Source: Rotaria macrura (Eukaryota > Rotifera > Eurotatoria > Philodinida > Philodinidae). From it: DNA of 64,000 bases. The notes under the pieces are model-generated. The model was not told the DNA's origin. It ran no database searches and was given only the letters and a program-made list of their open reading frames with translations. This document shows positions 1 to 11,475 of this stretch, in pieces; the first letter of the stretch is position 1, and each line of letters starts with the position of its first letter. The stretch is from positions 1-64,000 of the forward strand of contig OENT01000597.1 in NCBI GenBank assembly GCA_900239685.1, in the 5' to 3' direction. Both the position numbers and the translations under genes were made by a program.

Positions 1-592
1 AAACTCAGCCTGGCCTGTTGGCAGCTCTGGTAAGAATACTTTGAAAATAATGCAGTTGTTTAATTTTTATCGCATGGTTTTAAAATTGAGCAAGGTGCGA
101 TATCGTGTATGGATCATCAATATGATAGAAGGATATCGTGTAGTAATGTTGACCTTCAGCTGATTCTTCATGCCTGTTTTCGAAGGTATCGTGCTCGATG
201 ATTATTGGTTCAGGTTAAACGTTTGACTATTTCTTCGATACGTCATATTATATTGCCTTCGGTCTTGCATGTGTGTGTTCATGTTGGCATATGTTCTGCT
301 CATGAAATTCAATAAAAAATATAACCCATGATCTCCATCATCTTCCCCTATGAGTGAGGCCAGTTGATTAGCGAAGCAAGACAAAGCGATTTAATTGTAA
401 TATCGATCGAGTATGAATATATTTATGCTGTGGAATATTTTTCGATTATATTCATTAATAGACGCTTCCAGTTCGACGTCTATGATCGTTGTTTCAATTT
501 TTTTTATTGCTGATGATGGTTACGATATTGGAGAGTGTGGGACGTGCCTAGAGTCTGGGCATGTGTGGCAGTGTGGGTTTGAATAGCTTCGT
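1..592. other. No recognisable gene; AT-rich flank
   Basis: I see no conserved coding frame. The first ~29 bases end in a GTAAGA that would make a good splice donor, so the tail of an exon entering from the left is possible but unsupported. A 60-codon minus-strand frame (202-384) shows no family signature. Confidence 0.4.
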
Positions 593-840
593 TATTCTCG
601 GTTAGGGTGTGGGTTGCACTGAGTTTAGTCTGTGTGTCGGTTTTATTGTAGGTGTGGCTGTTACTGTGCGGCTTGAGTGTGGTTCGTAAGGGGGTACGCG
701 TGGGGTTAGGTTGAGATTTTCCAGAACTATTTTCTTCAACCGCACGTACACACAGAAATTCCCAAGGTCAGTTTCACCCGTCGACAGGACAATCGCCCAC
801 ATTCACGCCTACAATCACAGTCCACCTTTGGCTTTAGTCA
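593..840 (+). repeat. Dispersed repeat A, copy 1 (TGTGGG-containing)
   Basis: This stretch is homologous, in the same orientation, to 61922-62190. Shared blocks include the run around 623-646, the block GTGGGGTTAGGTTGAGATTT (near 699) and AGAACTATTTTCTT just after it. The left part is rich in TGTGGGT and the right part in CCCACATTC-type sequence, so the ends look like an imperfect inverted pair. Both copies give a short open frame with similar translation, but no known domain; I treat it as a repeat and not a gene. Confidence 0.7.
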
Positions 841-1497
841 ACACTGAACCATTAGTGTGTCCATTGAACTTATCAATCGTTCTGTATAAAGTATGTTAAA
901 TTTTCATTTGCACTACAGAACTTTCTGGGGTTAGCAAAGGGTTTACGAGACCTAAAACAAAAGTATGGAACTCTAAGGGGGATTCACTCCAGAATTTTGA
1001 AATTTTCTGTAACCTACGGAACTTTGAAGAGTTTTCTGTCCTAACTACGAAACCTATCTTTCATTGTAAAACTTAAAATCGTTCGTGAAAATAAGCAAAA
1101 CTTTTCAGGTTCAATGAAATACCTTTTTTAAGAGTGTAGAAAGTTTAAAGCGTCCTTCCACACAGTGGTAAATATCAATTACTTAAGAGAAAGTGTGAGT
1201 ATTATCAATTTGACCTGAACCTATACATTTCACGAGTTTCATTCTCTTTTTATTTTCAAGCACAATCGCTTGAGGTGGAAAAGAATCTGCGAAAGCAATT
1301 AAAATGCAAGTAGACTGCCCATGATAACATTTCTATTGAAAATTGATGAATCAGTCCGAGAAAAAAATTATTATGTATAGCCTATAGAAATGAATTGTAG
1401 TGCCAATTATAATCATTTTGAATGCTCGAATCAATGAGAAGAAGGATGTTTTTTTTTCTATTCATTATCACTCGAAATAATGTGAGACTCATCGTCC
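841..1497. other. Intergenic, no gene seen
   Basis: No conserved frame is visible. The stretch holds several loosely similar 'GGTTTACGAGACC' / 'ACGAAACCTATC'-like pieces that may be transposon remains, but I cannot define ends. Confidence 0.4.
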
Positions 1498-1506
1498 TTT
1501 AAATAG
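1498..1506 (+). promoter_or_regulatory. TATA-like box of the small secreted protein gene
   Basis: TTTAAATAG lies about 60 bases before the ATG at 1565, at a spacing expected for a short 5' UTR. It is a single motif call. Confidence 0.4.
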
Positions 1507-1564
1507 CAACCAATTCTACATGAAATAAACAGTATCACTTACTTACATTCTTATCCGAATCAAA

Positions 1565-1939
1565 ATGCACACTACAACTATCATCTTGATGCTCTTCTTT
1601 GTTGGCTGCTGGTTTTCAGCTCAAGCACAAAACAATCGTGCACGCCGAGACTCATACAGTGGACCACAAGAGAACATAGTCAAATCTTTCATGGATAGAA
1701 ATTTGGCGGAGTATAATGTAATGCGAAAACGCAATCCGCTATCTGCTATGTTCAATTCTGGAGATGAAACAGCTGATCAAGGTAGCACTAAGACAATGAG
1801 TCCATTCGAAGAACAAATTGGTGCCATGATTATGAAAACAATGTTGGAATGCATCTGCAAATGTTCCAGTGAAGCTAGTTTTAGTGGAATTATGAAATGT
1901 GGCGACAAATGCGTAAATTCGCTCGAATCATCAAATTGA
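1565..1939 (+). CDS. Small secreted cysteine-rich protein, family unknown
   Basis: The 124-residue frame starts with a clear signal peptide: hydrophobic core at residues 6-19 and a likely cleavage after Ala-Gln-Ala near residue 21. A basic RARR tract follows at about 25-28 and could be a processing site. The middle is polar and probably disordered. The C-terminal ~30 residues carry all the mature cysteines (96, 98, 100, 112, 116) as C-x-C-x-C, eleven residues, C-x3-C. The cluster is odd-numbered, so one Cys may be free or may pair between chains. A TATA-like box lies about 60 bases upstream and an AATAAA about 170 bases after the stop, so the gene looks like a complete single-exon unit. I recognise no family; a secreted peptide precursor is inference only. 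Confidence 0.7.
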   Translation: MHTTTIILMLFFVGCWFSAQAQNNRARRDSYSGPQENIVKSFMDRNLAEYNVMRKRNPLSAMFNSGDETADQGSTKTMSPFEEQIGAMIMKTMLECICKCSSEASFSGIMKCGDKCVNSLESSN

Positions 1940-2105
1940 TCATTCGCATCGATCATAACTTCGAATCAATATCCATGTGCTTTTTAGCTTTCAGAAACTT
2001 TAGTTTTCCCCCATTCAATCTCTATGAATGCATCGCCCAATGAATCATTTGAATTCAATGATTCATTTCAATCATCCTTATTCGAATGAAATATTTAGTT
2101 TTATC

Positions 2106-2111
2106 AATAAA
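2106..2111 (+). terminator. Polyadenylation signal AATAAA
   Basis: A canonical AATAAA lies about 170 bases after the stop of the small secreted protein gene, in an AT-rich 3' flank. This is consistent with the 3' end of that transcript. Confidence 0.5.
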
Positions 2112-3879
2112 ATCGCAAAACCTATACCGTTTTATTGTGTATTCTCATAATCAAAAACGAATAATATATGTTAAGTTCTTGGTAAATGGTGTGGACGGGG
2201 TTGTGAGCGTAGGTGATGGTGTGTTTACAACGTATAACTAAAAAACAAGCCATCATAGAATGCATTTCTAAAAAGGCTTAAATCCGTTCATCATCAGATA
2301 TATTCGGTCCAATCACTACATCTGAATTGAATAATTTTAACGAATATCATGTGAACAGAAATGTTTCGAGAAGACTTCCAACAATGAAAGAAGCCGAAAT
2401 AAAATGATAGTTGCATAGTTTTATTAGTGATCGAGAAAGAATTGTATAGATTGAGAGTAGAAAATCTCAAGAGATGTGGCTAGTTGTAACTCTTTCACAA
2501 TGCATAGTAGCTGATTTTTGGAATGGTCTAATATCGTTATAGTTGTTTTACTCTATATCTTTTGTATATAAATCGTTGTAGATTGAGATAATTAAAAATA
2601 GATTTAAACTGCATAGAATATTTATTAAGACATGCTCGTATTGAAGTGCTTCAAAATAGTAGTGAATGTAAAGTCCGTCGAAAAATGATTGTAGAGCGCA
2701 ATGTTCAGACGCTATAATAAACCTCCTCTCAACATTCTAGATCGTAGTGAAATAAATCTGGAAAATAAAAGCAGTTAACACTATTACTTATATTAATATG
2801 AAAAAGAAATCATAAGAGGCATATCATATAGTATTGGTTGTAAAGTATGTGGAACTAGTGTGATACCTTTCGATTTGTATTGGTGCATTCATGATGCATT
2901 GGTATGGATTAAACTGTCTNACTGTCTCAAAATGATGTGTGTAATGTAAAAACATGCTTCATTAAGGATGTACGGACAACATGCCAGTGTTAAGGCAGTA
3001 AAAGTTTTCCCATATAATATTCACGATGGTAAATTAAGTATAGAGTGTACTTTTCGAAGCTTGTTTTTAATACCTTCCTTTGATTGCAAGCAAGTATACT
3101 GATAATTACTGTCTCTATCTAATTAATGACTTGATACTTCATTTTACGCTGTTTTGTGCATTTTTAGAACAGTATTCAATCAACAACGACGCCACTATTA
3201 TCGCCTTCTCCGTACAATGGATCAATAAGTATTGCTTCTTCAATAAACAACTGCTCTTTTTTGAAATTCAATGGGCTAATGCCTAAAAATAAAGTAGATT
3301 ACTACTTTATCTCTCCTTGAGTAGTTAATTATTTAGTATTTTGATGAAACTAAAGCTGATGTTTTGGGTGGGTGAGGGTACCACAGATTTTTATCTTTTC
3401 CAAAATGATATCTTCGTTTACGCCCTCTCTTTTAAGTTTTGAATCGTATCTATTTTTCAGAGTAAGGTCTACAATCGAGCACTTTACTTAAAATATTTTA
3501 CGTAAAAGCAGACGCATATTTGGTTGTCGATGAAGTTTCGATGCTGAAAGAGTCCACCCTCTGATTAGTGTACTTTGGTTCTGTCTTTCTATCATTCAAT
3601 AATAGGTAGTGAACCGTCTTCGTATTTATCGTTATCGTTGATGATTAATAACTATTCATGTGTGATCTTTCTGCTGGTTATTTATTCCCGTTTTTTTAAT
3701 ACCGTGTTCAGTGATGTGGATAAAACGGCAAATATTTTATTTCTGTTGTAGTGTTCATTCATTAGAATGAGTGAACCATTAATAACTCATTGCAAAGCGT
3801 GTTGCAACTTTTCTTTTGCATTAAAAATGTTTTTAATAAAGAGCTGTACATGTGGTTTACTCTCTGACAGTGAGTATCT
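2112..3879. other. Long non-coding stretch with an assembly N
   Basis: I see no supported gene. A short TGTGGACGGGG / GTGATGGTGTG block lies at ~2188-2223. At 2920 a single N sits between two copies of ACTGTCT, which looks like an assembly join with duplicated overlap. The 68-codon frame at 3080-3286 has no family signature. Confidence 0.5.
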
Positions 3880-5870
3880 TCCTATTTCAGGCACACGTTT
3901 AAAGAATGACAATGCACCATAGCACCCTCCTATGCCATAAAGGATTACACCGATATTGCTATGAGTTTGTACTAGTTTAGAAAGGTTTAATGGTAGAATA
4001 GTGTGTTTGATTTCAAGTTTCTTTCAAAAAAAGAGAGGGCAACAGAATAGTCTTCCATTTTGTTATATACTCCACCTATGTTGTTATATTTTTTGGCAAG
4101 ATTGGGATCTTTAACAGAGAGAGATATTTTTGGAAATTCCGAGTACCATTTGATGGAAGCAGAGTGTACTTGAAAAATCGCCTATTGCATCATAAACGAG
4201 ATCAATTTTTTTCTATGTGATTGCCAAATATGAATGATTCGGAGGGAAGCACTTCTACCTGATTTCCGGCACTCTTCGATAGAATAAGAGAGCATTTGAG
4301 TATGTTTTCATATGTAGACGAACTGCATCGGTGCTGTTGTACGTTGCTGAGAGAGGAGGATGATCAGATGGAAAACAGTGTTATTTTATTTCTGATGTAT
4401 TTTGATGAAATAAAAGCACATTCAAATAGTCTTCCGTTTCTCGGTGCACTTTATTGATGCCATTTTAGCTTTGCGCTAAGTAAGAATGATTGGAAGTGAG
4501 AGATATTTTTCGGATTTCTAACGATTCTCGATTGAAAAAAACTCAATTATACAGTTTTTCATTTTTTGACATACCGCAGCGATGTTGTTAAATGTGTTAG
4601 ACAGACAAAGTTGATTCGAAGGAAAACATTTTTGTTCGGTTTGAAGTGTCTTTTGAGAGAATGAGAGTGGAGTCGGATAGTTTTCTTTCGTGTACTATAC
4701 TTCACTGATATTGTAATAAGCAATAAATAGATCAGAATGATCAAGCGGAAGAAGTTTCCGTTGAATGTCAAGCGAAGCGACATGTTTTTATATAAAATAA
4801 GTGCATTACAATTGTCTCCCATATCGTCATGCAATGCACCGATACAGTTGTACGTGAGTGCCAGGTGAGAATGATTGTAAGTGAAAGAGTTTTTCAAGAT
4901 CTTAACTGCTTTTTCGTCGAATGATAGTGTCCTTGAGTAGGCATCCGTGTTGCTCTGCAGTAAACCAATACTATCGTATGCAGCTGCTAGATGAAGATGA
5001 TTTAGAGGAAAATAATAATCACAAATGTTGAGTGCCCGTTGAAAGTATGCTATTTCAAGTGAGTAGTCTTCCATGCTTTCATATACTTACCCTATGTTGT
5101 TGCACATATCAGCTAGATCGGACTAATTGACAGAAAGATATTTGGTTTAAATTTCAAGTGCCTGTTGATAGAATTAAAACACCACTGGATAGTTGCCTAT
5201 TTTATGATTTACTGTGCCGGTATCATTGAAGCTTCGAGTTATTTGAGGAAGATTGGGTGAAAAAATGTTTTCTTTAATTTCGCACTTTTTCGATAGAAAC
5301 CAGGAGCTTTATTAAGATTGCGTTGCTGACTTTTGATCGATGCAAACTGATAACACAGAAAAGCAAATTCCCCGTATTAAGCAACTGATGATTTAGACGA
5401 TCCGCTGGTATTGCAATATTCGTAGCCAGTCAGAGAAAATTTTCAGTTGTTCATCGTGGTCGCTCGTTGACTTAGGTTGCACTTGCTACAGTCGATTTTC
5501 AATTTCTTTTATCTCAAAATTTCGACACACCGTATGCATAGAGAATAAAATCTTCTCTTCTAATGAAAAATAACGAACGCTTCCAACTGGGAGGTGGACA
5601 GATTCATTTGAACTGTAACGCCAATGCTTTTTCAATAACGCCTGCTGATAGTTCTGGATTTTCTGTAGAAAATTCAATGTGAGGGAGAGTAACCTGTTGA
5701 TCAGTAGTTGTTGATAGCAAATTTATAACCAGTCACAACCCAATCTGTCTTGTTTGCACCGTTTCAAAGTCCTTTGTGATAATCCCTGACCATGAAACAT
5801 GGTAAGTGTCTTTGATGGTTCTGTATACAATTGCTCGATTTCATAGTACTGATCTTGTTAGAAGAACCCC
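3880..5870 (-). pseudogene. Decayed ADP-ribosyltransferase + TPR gene
   Basis: Read on the minus strand, the 5' part (about 5500-5830) resembles the arginine-specific mono-ADP-ribosyltransferase fold: a TMFHGQG strand, then LLSTTTDQQV (the STS-like motif), then EEKILFSMHT where the catalytic ExE region is expected, followed by EIKEIENRL. Downstream are kinesin-light-chain-type TPR units of about 42 residues, clearest at 4780-5074 (ALNICDYYF, YDSIGLLQ, YNCIGALHDDMGD) and again near 4030-4200 (YNNIGGVYNKMEDYS). ART-TPR fusions are, to my knowledge, expanded in bdelloid rotifers. Frames shift several times and stops interrupt both domains, so it is a relic. The longest intact piece is 4559-5074, whose last ~70 codons no longer look like TPR. 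Confidence 0.7.
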
Positions 5871-6527
5871 ATCATAAACATATTATATCAATCTCTTGCA
5901 ACTGAAAAATTTGATTTTAGTATCAAGTAAACGAAACAATCTCGCGTATACCACCAGACGGCTGGGTGTGGGCATAGTCAGCATAGAACCTGTGGGTTCA
6001 CGAGACTTGAACCTACCCTAGTTTAAAATAGATTAGGCTTTGTTAGGCTCAAGTCTAACCTACATTGAAGGATGGAACACTTCGGTGTGGGTGTAGATTG
6101 GAATTGTTATTAAACGGACACCCACACTCAAACACAGAGCCAGAACAAAACTTTGACTCAAGCCAAGACCTCCAACCACATTCCTACCCCACTCCAGCAC
6201 AGCATCGGACAGAAAAACCCCACCTACACGCACATTCACTGTCACGCACACTTAGATCCTCATTCACACCCGCAACCTAATAAATAATAAAGGAAGGAGT
6301 GAAACGAAAGAGTTACATTTCTGAAATAACCATAAATTAACGAAAAAGAATCTTTCCTTTTTAGAATGAAAATGAATAATTTTGTATTCACGGCTACGAA
6401 AATATTGATAAGTATATTTTGGAGGGAAGACAATAAAAAACGAAGCGTTTTTTAAGCATACATCATTGATTTTATTCATGTTGATGTTTTTAATAATTAA
6501 AATATTATATGAAGAGACTTAAGGTGA
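5871..6527. other. Intergenic with TGTGGG-type repeat block
   Basis: No gene is supported. The stretch holds GTGTGGGCATAG near 5966 and the inverted TGTGGG pair at 6085-6127, followed by a pyrimidine-poor CACCCACAC-rich tail to about 6275. Frames on both strands here are by-products of that skewed composition. Confidence 0.5.
6085..6127. repeat. Inverted pair GTGTGGGTGT / ACACCCACAC
   Basis: GTGTGGGTGT at 6085-6094 is matched by its exact reverse complement at 6118-6127, with an AT-rich loop. It is one of more than a dozen such boxes in the window. The core is the TGTGGG hexamer reported for bdelloid telomeres. Confidence 0.6.
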
Positions 6528-8850
6528 CCGCTCAATTCGCCGCACGAAAATTCATCGTCATCAGTTCGTCTCTTATCTTTCGTTCTGTTCTTCGCTATCT
6601 GTTCATTGCATCTTTCTTATTTATTCTTTTTACTAATCAAACAAGATGCAATAAAATAAATGTAAAATTTTAACATAAGTACAACAACAGTAGATAATTT
6701 ATTGTTGTAAAGCAGATAACTCTCTAATTGGGAAAACGGATAAATAAATTAATCAAATATATTCGTGATAGAGCTAAAGCAAATGAAGAATAATTAGATT
6801 TGTCACACAGGTAATGAGTTTCAACATAATCTAAACTAGCGATAATATTAATCCAATGCGTTTAATTCTGGGATTTAGTCAGATACAAAAAAAAACTATA
6901 TTTCATTAATCACTCACATCAGTCAATACATACTACTCTCAAGCAACATGTCTAAAATCGAAAAACTAACTCCTGAAAAAGGAAAACTAATCCTTCTCTA
7001 TGAAAGTTACATCTATACTGTAGAACGTACAAGAGCGACGTAATTGATTTTTCGACGTGAAAATCGAGATTGTAAAGGTATGATCATTTTGAACATCAAT
7101 CCATTAATTCAAATGAAAATCATCTATGAATTAAGCTCGTTGTCATACTAATTTACATATGAACGTATTTATCTTGCAACCAAACCAACATAGCACTGTC
7201 ACGCTTCACAATCTAATCTGGTTCCAGCAATTAAATTGAAGGAAGAAATTAAAACTCGTGTGGCAACAACGGATGAACAATCAAGTAAAATTTTTCATTC
7301 GGCTTTACGAACTCATCCTCTCAACGCCGCTGATCAACTTCCAAAAAATGAAGTACTTATGCTAATGATTCGATAACACACACTACTGAAGCAGTCGATG
7401 GCAATGGTTGTTTACCAGACAAATTAAGGAAGACGTATCGTGATGAAGATTTCATCTTGCACGAAGACGAAAAATGAATTATCTTCATAAAAAGCACCAA
7501 CTTATCCATTCTTAAGCACAACAAACATTGGTTTGCTAATGGAACATTCAAAGTAATCAATAGAAAAAATTATCGCTTTCTTTTCTAATTATTTTAGATG
7601 TAGGTGTGTCCAGATGATTTTTATCAACTTTTCACATTACTTGCGATGATGACGAATGCAAATATTTCACTCGTCTATGGCTTATTATTTAGTAAAAGTC
7701 ATGAAGATTACAATTTATTCTTCGAAAAAATATTCGGGAAAGAAAATTTTCAACCAAAATCAATTATGACTGATTACCAAAGTGGCACAATCAAATTAGT
7801 CAAAGATATGTTGCCTTACGTTTCACAAAAAGGTATGTTTTAGTTTATTCGCTAAAAAAACTAATTAACACTTTTTTTTATAGGATGTTTTTTCATTTTT
7901 CAAAGGCTGTATGGCGACAAGTTCAAAGCAAAGCATTGGCAAAAAAATCCAACGAGGATGAGTCTTTTCGTTTAAATGTAACTTAAAAAAATTGATTGCT
8001 CTTGCTTTTCTTCAAGTAAATGAAGTCATAAATGACTTTGATTCAATTATCAATCAATTCGACGACGACGATGCCGACGATTTACTTGATTACTTCGAAA
8101 AAACATGGATTGGTGAACGAAGAAGAAGAGTTATTTTTTTTCTTCATTCTTAAGAAACCTAAAATCTGCTTGATATTTTAGGAACAGGTCGCAAAAATCT
8201 TCTCTTCGATCACAAATTATGGAGCATTCATGGTCGTGTCATCGCAACGGTACCTCGATCCAATAATTCGTGGATGACTGACACAATTCATTTGCAACTC
8301 GCATCACAATCAATCATCCAATTGTCGTGAAGCTGGCAGAAAAAATTCGTCATGAACAATCGAAATTTGAAATGGACATGGCGAAGATTCTCCAAGGACA
8401 TGATATCAAGACAAAAAAAGCCTGTTATTAAATATTGGATGGACGCATTACTCGACTGGTCAACTCATTTGACGCATCTCAAATGGGCCAATTCTTAAAA
8501 ATATCGCAGACTTTATTACTCTTTAGGTAATTTCTTTTCTGAAAATTATTATTTGTCTTGAAATTATGTTTTATTCTGTTTAGATTAATCGTTTTACTTT
8601 TTTGTTTTCTTCTTCTTTTTGCTCTTAATTGGCTCATCATTATGCTTTGTGTAATGTACTAAATAAAGATGAATTAATTGATAAGCTTCTTGTCTTCAAA
8701 AAAATAGACTTAACATGCGACGAACAGATAGCAAAGAACAGAACGAAAGAGATTCTTCTGCGACGAACCGAACGCGACTAATTGTTCTGCGATGAAATGA
8801 TCATGCAATGAATGCATTGCGACGAGTAGTCGTGCGAAAATTCTACTAGT
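6528..8850. mobile_element. Mutator-like element (MULE-1) with long TIRs, decayed
   Basis: The block at about 6570-6605 (TTCGTTCTGTTCTTCGCTA and following bases) recurs almost exactly in reverse complement at about 8725-8755. Looser similarity continues outward on both sides to about 6528 and 8850, including CGCACGAAAATTC on the left against GTCGTGCGAAAATTC on the right. This gives TIRs of roughly 80-100 bp around a ~2.3-kb unit that contains a MULE-type transposase relic. Long TIRs fit the Mutator superfamily. I could not identify a target-site duplication. Confidence 0.65.
6947..8330 (+). pseudogene. FLYWCH/MULE-type transposase relic
   Basis: From the ATG at 6947 the frame gives a FLYWCH-like start (GKLILLYESYIYTVERT, then FRRENRDCKGMI after a frameshift). 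Next comes a helical stretch with HSALRTHPL, then KHWFANGTFKV at about 7523-7555, the usual entry to the MULE catalytic domain. The longest intact piece, 7604-7843, contains LVYGLLFSKSHEDY and SIMTDYQSGTIKL, where the D of MTD is the expected catalytic acidic residue. A short intron seems to follow (GTATGTTTTA to TATAG). Then come CFFHFSKAVWRQVQ and a pattern ending in NNSWM near 8278. At least four stops or frameshifts break it, so it cannot make transposase. Confidence 0.7.
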
Positions 8851-8915
8851 ACCGAGACATAATTAGATAAGAGTTTTCTTTTACTATTTTTCGTAGAAAA
8901 TCTGTATCTAAGAAG

Positions 8916-8956
8916 AGTGTGATGTGGGTGTAGATAATGTGTTGACACCCACACTC
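8916..8956. repeat. Short TGTGGG inverted pair
   Basis: GATGTGGGTGT is followed after about 15 bases by ACACCCACACTC, giving a small stem. It lies just outside the right end of the Mutator-like element. Confidence 0.55.
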
Positions 8957-10623
8957 GCACTATCAATTCCTATTTGGCTTAAGGGTGATTTATGATTTCG
9001 ATTACCATCTTATGTACTAGAGTATGAGTTAAGCTAAGATCATGGCACTTGTTGTTTTATTCTAGCATGATCTGATGTCGTAAGAAAAAGGGTGAGAAAA
9101 AAGGTGAAACTTTGCCTCTTTTGCCTAGAGTTTTTTAATCGTATCTATAACTATAGTTAAAATTAAAACAAATGCCAGTTTTGAAATCATTTAACGATTG
9201 GAAAAACTAGATGTTATATCTATGGTTCTAAATCTATTTTCATGTTTAGATTTTACAATTCTAACTTTTCGACACTTAATATTTCCAACTGGATGATTAA
9301 TTTTTTATCAATCATACACATTAACTATAAACAATGCCTGTTTAAATGCATACGCATAGAACGAATACATGATCCAATAACGAAAAAAGTAACTTTGAAG
9401 AACAAAGAGGCCAGAAGAAAAGGGGCTAAGGCTTACATCTTCTTCATATTAAAAACACGCAAGGTCAAACATTTGTTCTGTTTGCCCCTGAAAATCTTTG
9501 CTAAGACGGACGAAAACTTTGGTGTTCTGTCAGTCCGTCTTCGATAGAGAGGGTCTAGTAAATCTTTTTTTCTCAATACCATTCATGTTACCCGATGTTT
9601 GAACTTACAAAATTGGACGTGTCTGGTTCTATTCTATACACTCTAAAAAAAACAAAAAAAAAGATATTTCGTTAATCACATGTACACATCAAACTGATAT
9701 GGGATTAGAATATGCATTTTTGATATTCATGTACAAACGAAATATATAAACATACATGGTGCCTCCTAAATTAAAAACGAAGTTGTTAAAAATTGTTCTT
9801 AAACGGTCTGAATTAATGCGTGCACATTTTCGTAATTCATCGTGGAGCAGTATAACTAGTGGAATAGATAAGAAGTCATTAATTATAAACAAAACTGGAC
9901 AAAGATTTCGATGCAAAATAGCAAAGCTAAGTGTTGGGAAAATATGGTCTGCTATTCGGAAGGTATGTTTTATTGAAAAAACCATTTATTCCACTTGTAA
10001 GAATTCTTTCATCAATTGATTCTTATTCAATTTCTAAAAAAAAGGAATGGATCGTTGTTAAACATGTTCAAATGGTCAAACAACGTGAACAGTGTTTATG
10101 TGGGCGCCCAAATTTAAAATTCGTTACATACTTAAAAAATAAAAAGAATAAAAAGGAAGTGACAGCGGGCAATTGTTGTATATTAACATTACAATGATAA
10201 ATGTATGATTGAAAGAGATTCTAACAGTGTTTTTCAGTAATTGTAATGTTATTTTATATAAATTTAGAGTTTTCTTACAGATTAAATCATGTAAAACTTT
10301 TTCTTTATCTATAACGCATATATTATCCATTAAAAATCGATATAATCATTCTCAATAGAGAAATTTTTGACTGACTGACCACATGACTGATTTTTCATCA
10401 TTGATGTATTCAGGGTTTTAACGTACGAAACAGATGGATACTTATTGTTGAAATTATAACTCTTCATGATTGTTTTCAAATGCCTTCATCGATAGAAAAT
10501 TTATGTCTTTTATTTGATATGAGATATGCATAAATATCTTTCTGATAAATCCTCCGCCTTGTTGTGAAGCCATGGATAAGACGTATTGCGTTCGTTCCTG
10601 TTCTCCCTCCACATTTTCACATA
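8957..10623. other. No supported gene; short open frames only
   Basis: Overlapping small frames at 9242-9547, 9756-10019 and 9931-10197 are Lys/Arg-rich but show no recognisable domain or splice structure. I leave them uncalled. A-rich runs occur at 9646-9662. Confidence 0.45.
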
Positions 10624-10631
10624 TATAAATA
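10624..10631 (+). promoter_or_regulatory. TATA box (TATAAATA)
   Basis: A consensus TATAAATA lies about 150 bases before the candidate start at 10777. It supports transcription toward the right. Confidence 0.4.
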
Positions 10632-10721
10632 CCCTTACATATATATTTCTTCCCCTAAAATCATACACGTTGTGCGTGATGCATCAGAATAAAATAAACA
10701 AAAATAATAAATAAATTTTCA

Positions 10722-10755
10722 TCTATTTATTTATTTATTTATTTATTTATTTATT
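10722..10755. repeat. Simple repeat (TTTA)n
   Basis: About eight tandem TTTA units occur just before the candidate gene at 10777. Confidence 0.85.
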
Positions 10756-10776
10756 ATCTATTGAAATATCAAGTCG

Positions 10777-11475
10777 ATGAAAATCACTTCTTATCCAAAT
10801 TACATCATGAACAATCATATGCATGCTCGAAACAATCATTCAAGTAAAAATACGAAGAGAAACAGAATTAATGAGGAACCTCGATTCAATGACACCAACA
10901 ACGTTAATTCGAATGTTTATCACGATCCCATTTCTCATATGGTGCTTCAAGAAAGTATTTCAAAACGTCAAAAGATTCATTCTCCAAGTCCCAGTAATAT
11001 GCAACTGATTAATTCATCAATACGCTCATCACGCCGGCTGCATTCCGCCGATAATTCAACTGATGAATACCATAGGTCATCAATAACAAAAAGAAAAAAC
11101 GTAAACAAAAGTAAACTGGTTAATTTCATCCGCATCAAACGGATTCGACTCTTGATTTCAACTTGACTAACAACCGTAACATCACAACAATTCCACCATC
11201 GTTAATTCTAACAAACAATGTAACGTCACCTAATCCATCTGATTATCATCTAGTCAATTCTCTGTACCATCATCATGAACTTCCTCAAATATCAAATAGC
11301 AAGAGAATCAACACGCTATGCACAAACTCGTTATGCATTTCCAATTTTTCTCATTTATTTCAACTCTGTTAATATTACAACTGAACAAGCTTCTGTAGAA
11401 TTAATCGTACATTTCAAAACAAAATATCATAGGACAATACAGTCAGCAAATTATCGTACATCCGAATTCATATGA
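10777..11475 (+). pseudogene. Possible disordered protein, frame broken
   Basis: A 129-codon ATG frame (10777-11166) encodes an Asn/Ser/His/Lys-rich polypeptide with basic clusters (SSKNTKRNR, SITKRKN). The frame at 11163-11372 continues with the same Asn/Ser/His bias but shifted by one base. I see no convincing intron to join them: GTAAAC donors exist near 11101 and 11111, but no good acceptor. The composition resembles the low-complexity flank of a nuclear protein, yet no DNA-binding domain follows. TATAAATA lies upstream at 10624. It may be a real gene with a missed intron or a decaying one; no function is proposed. Confidence 0.35.

Noticed and set aside
711..899. Conserved short frame in repeat A (and the similar one at 62010-62225)
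   Set aside because: The two translations look alike only because the DNA is a repeat; no domain, no Met-consistent start, and ends in repeat sequence.
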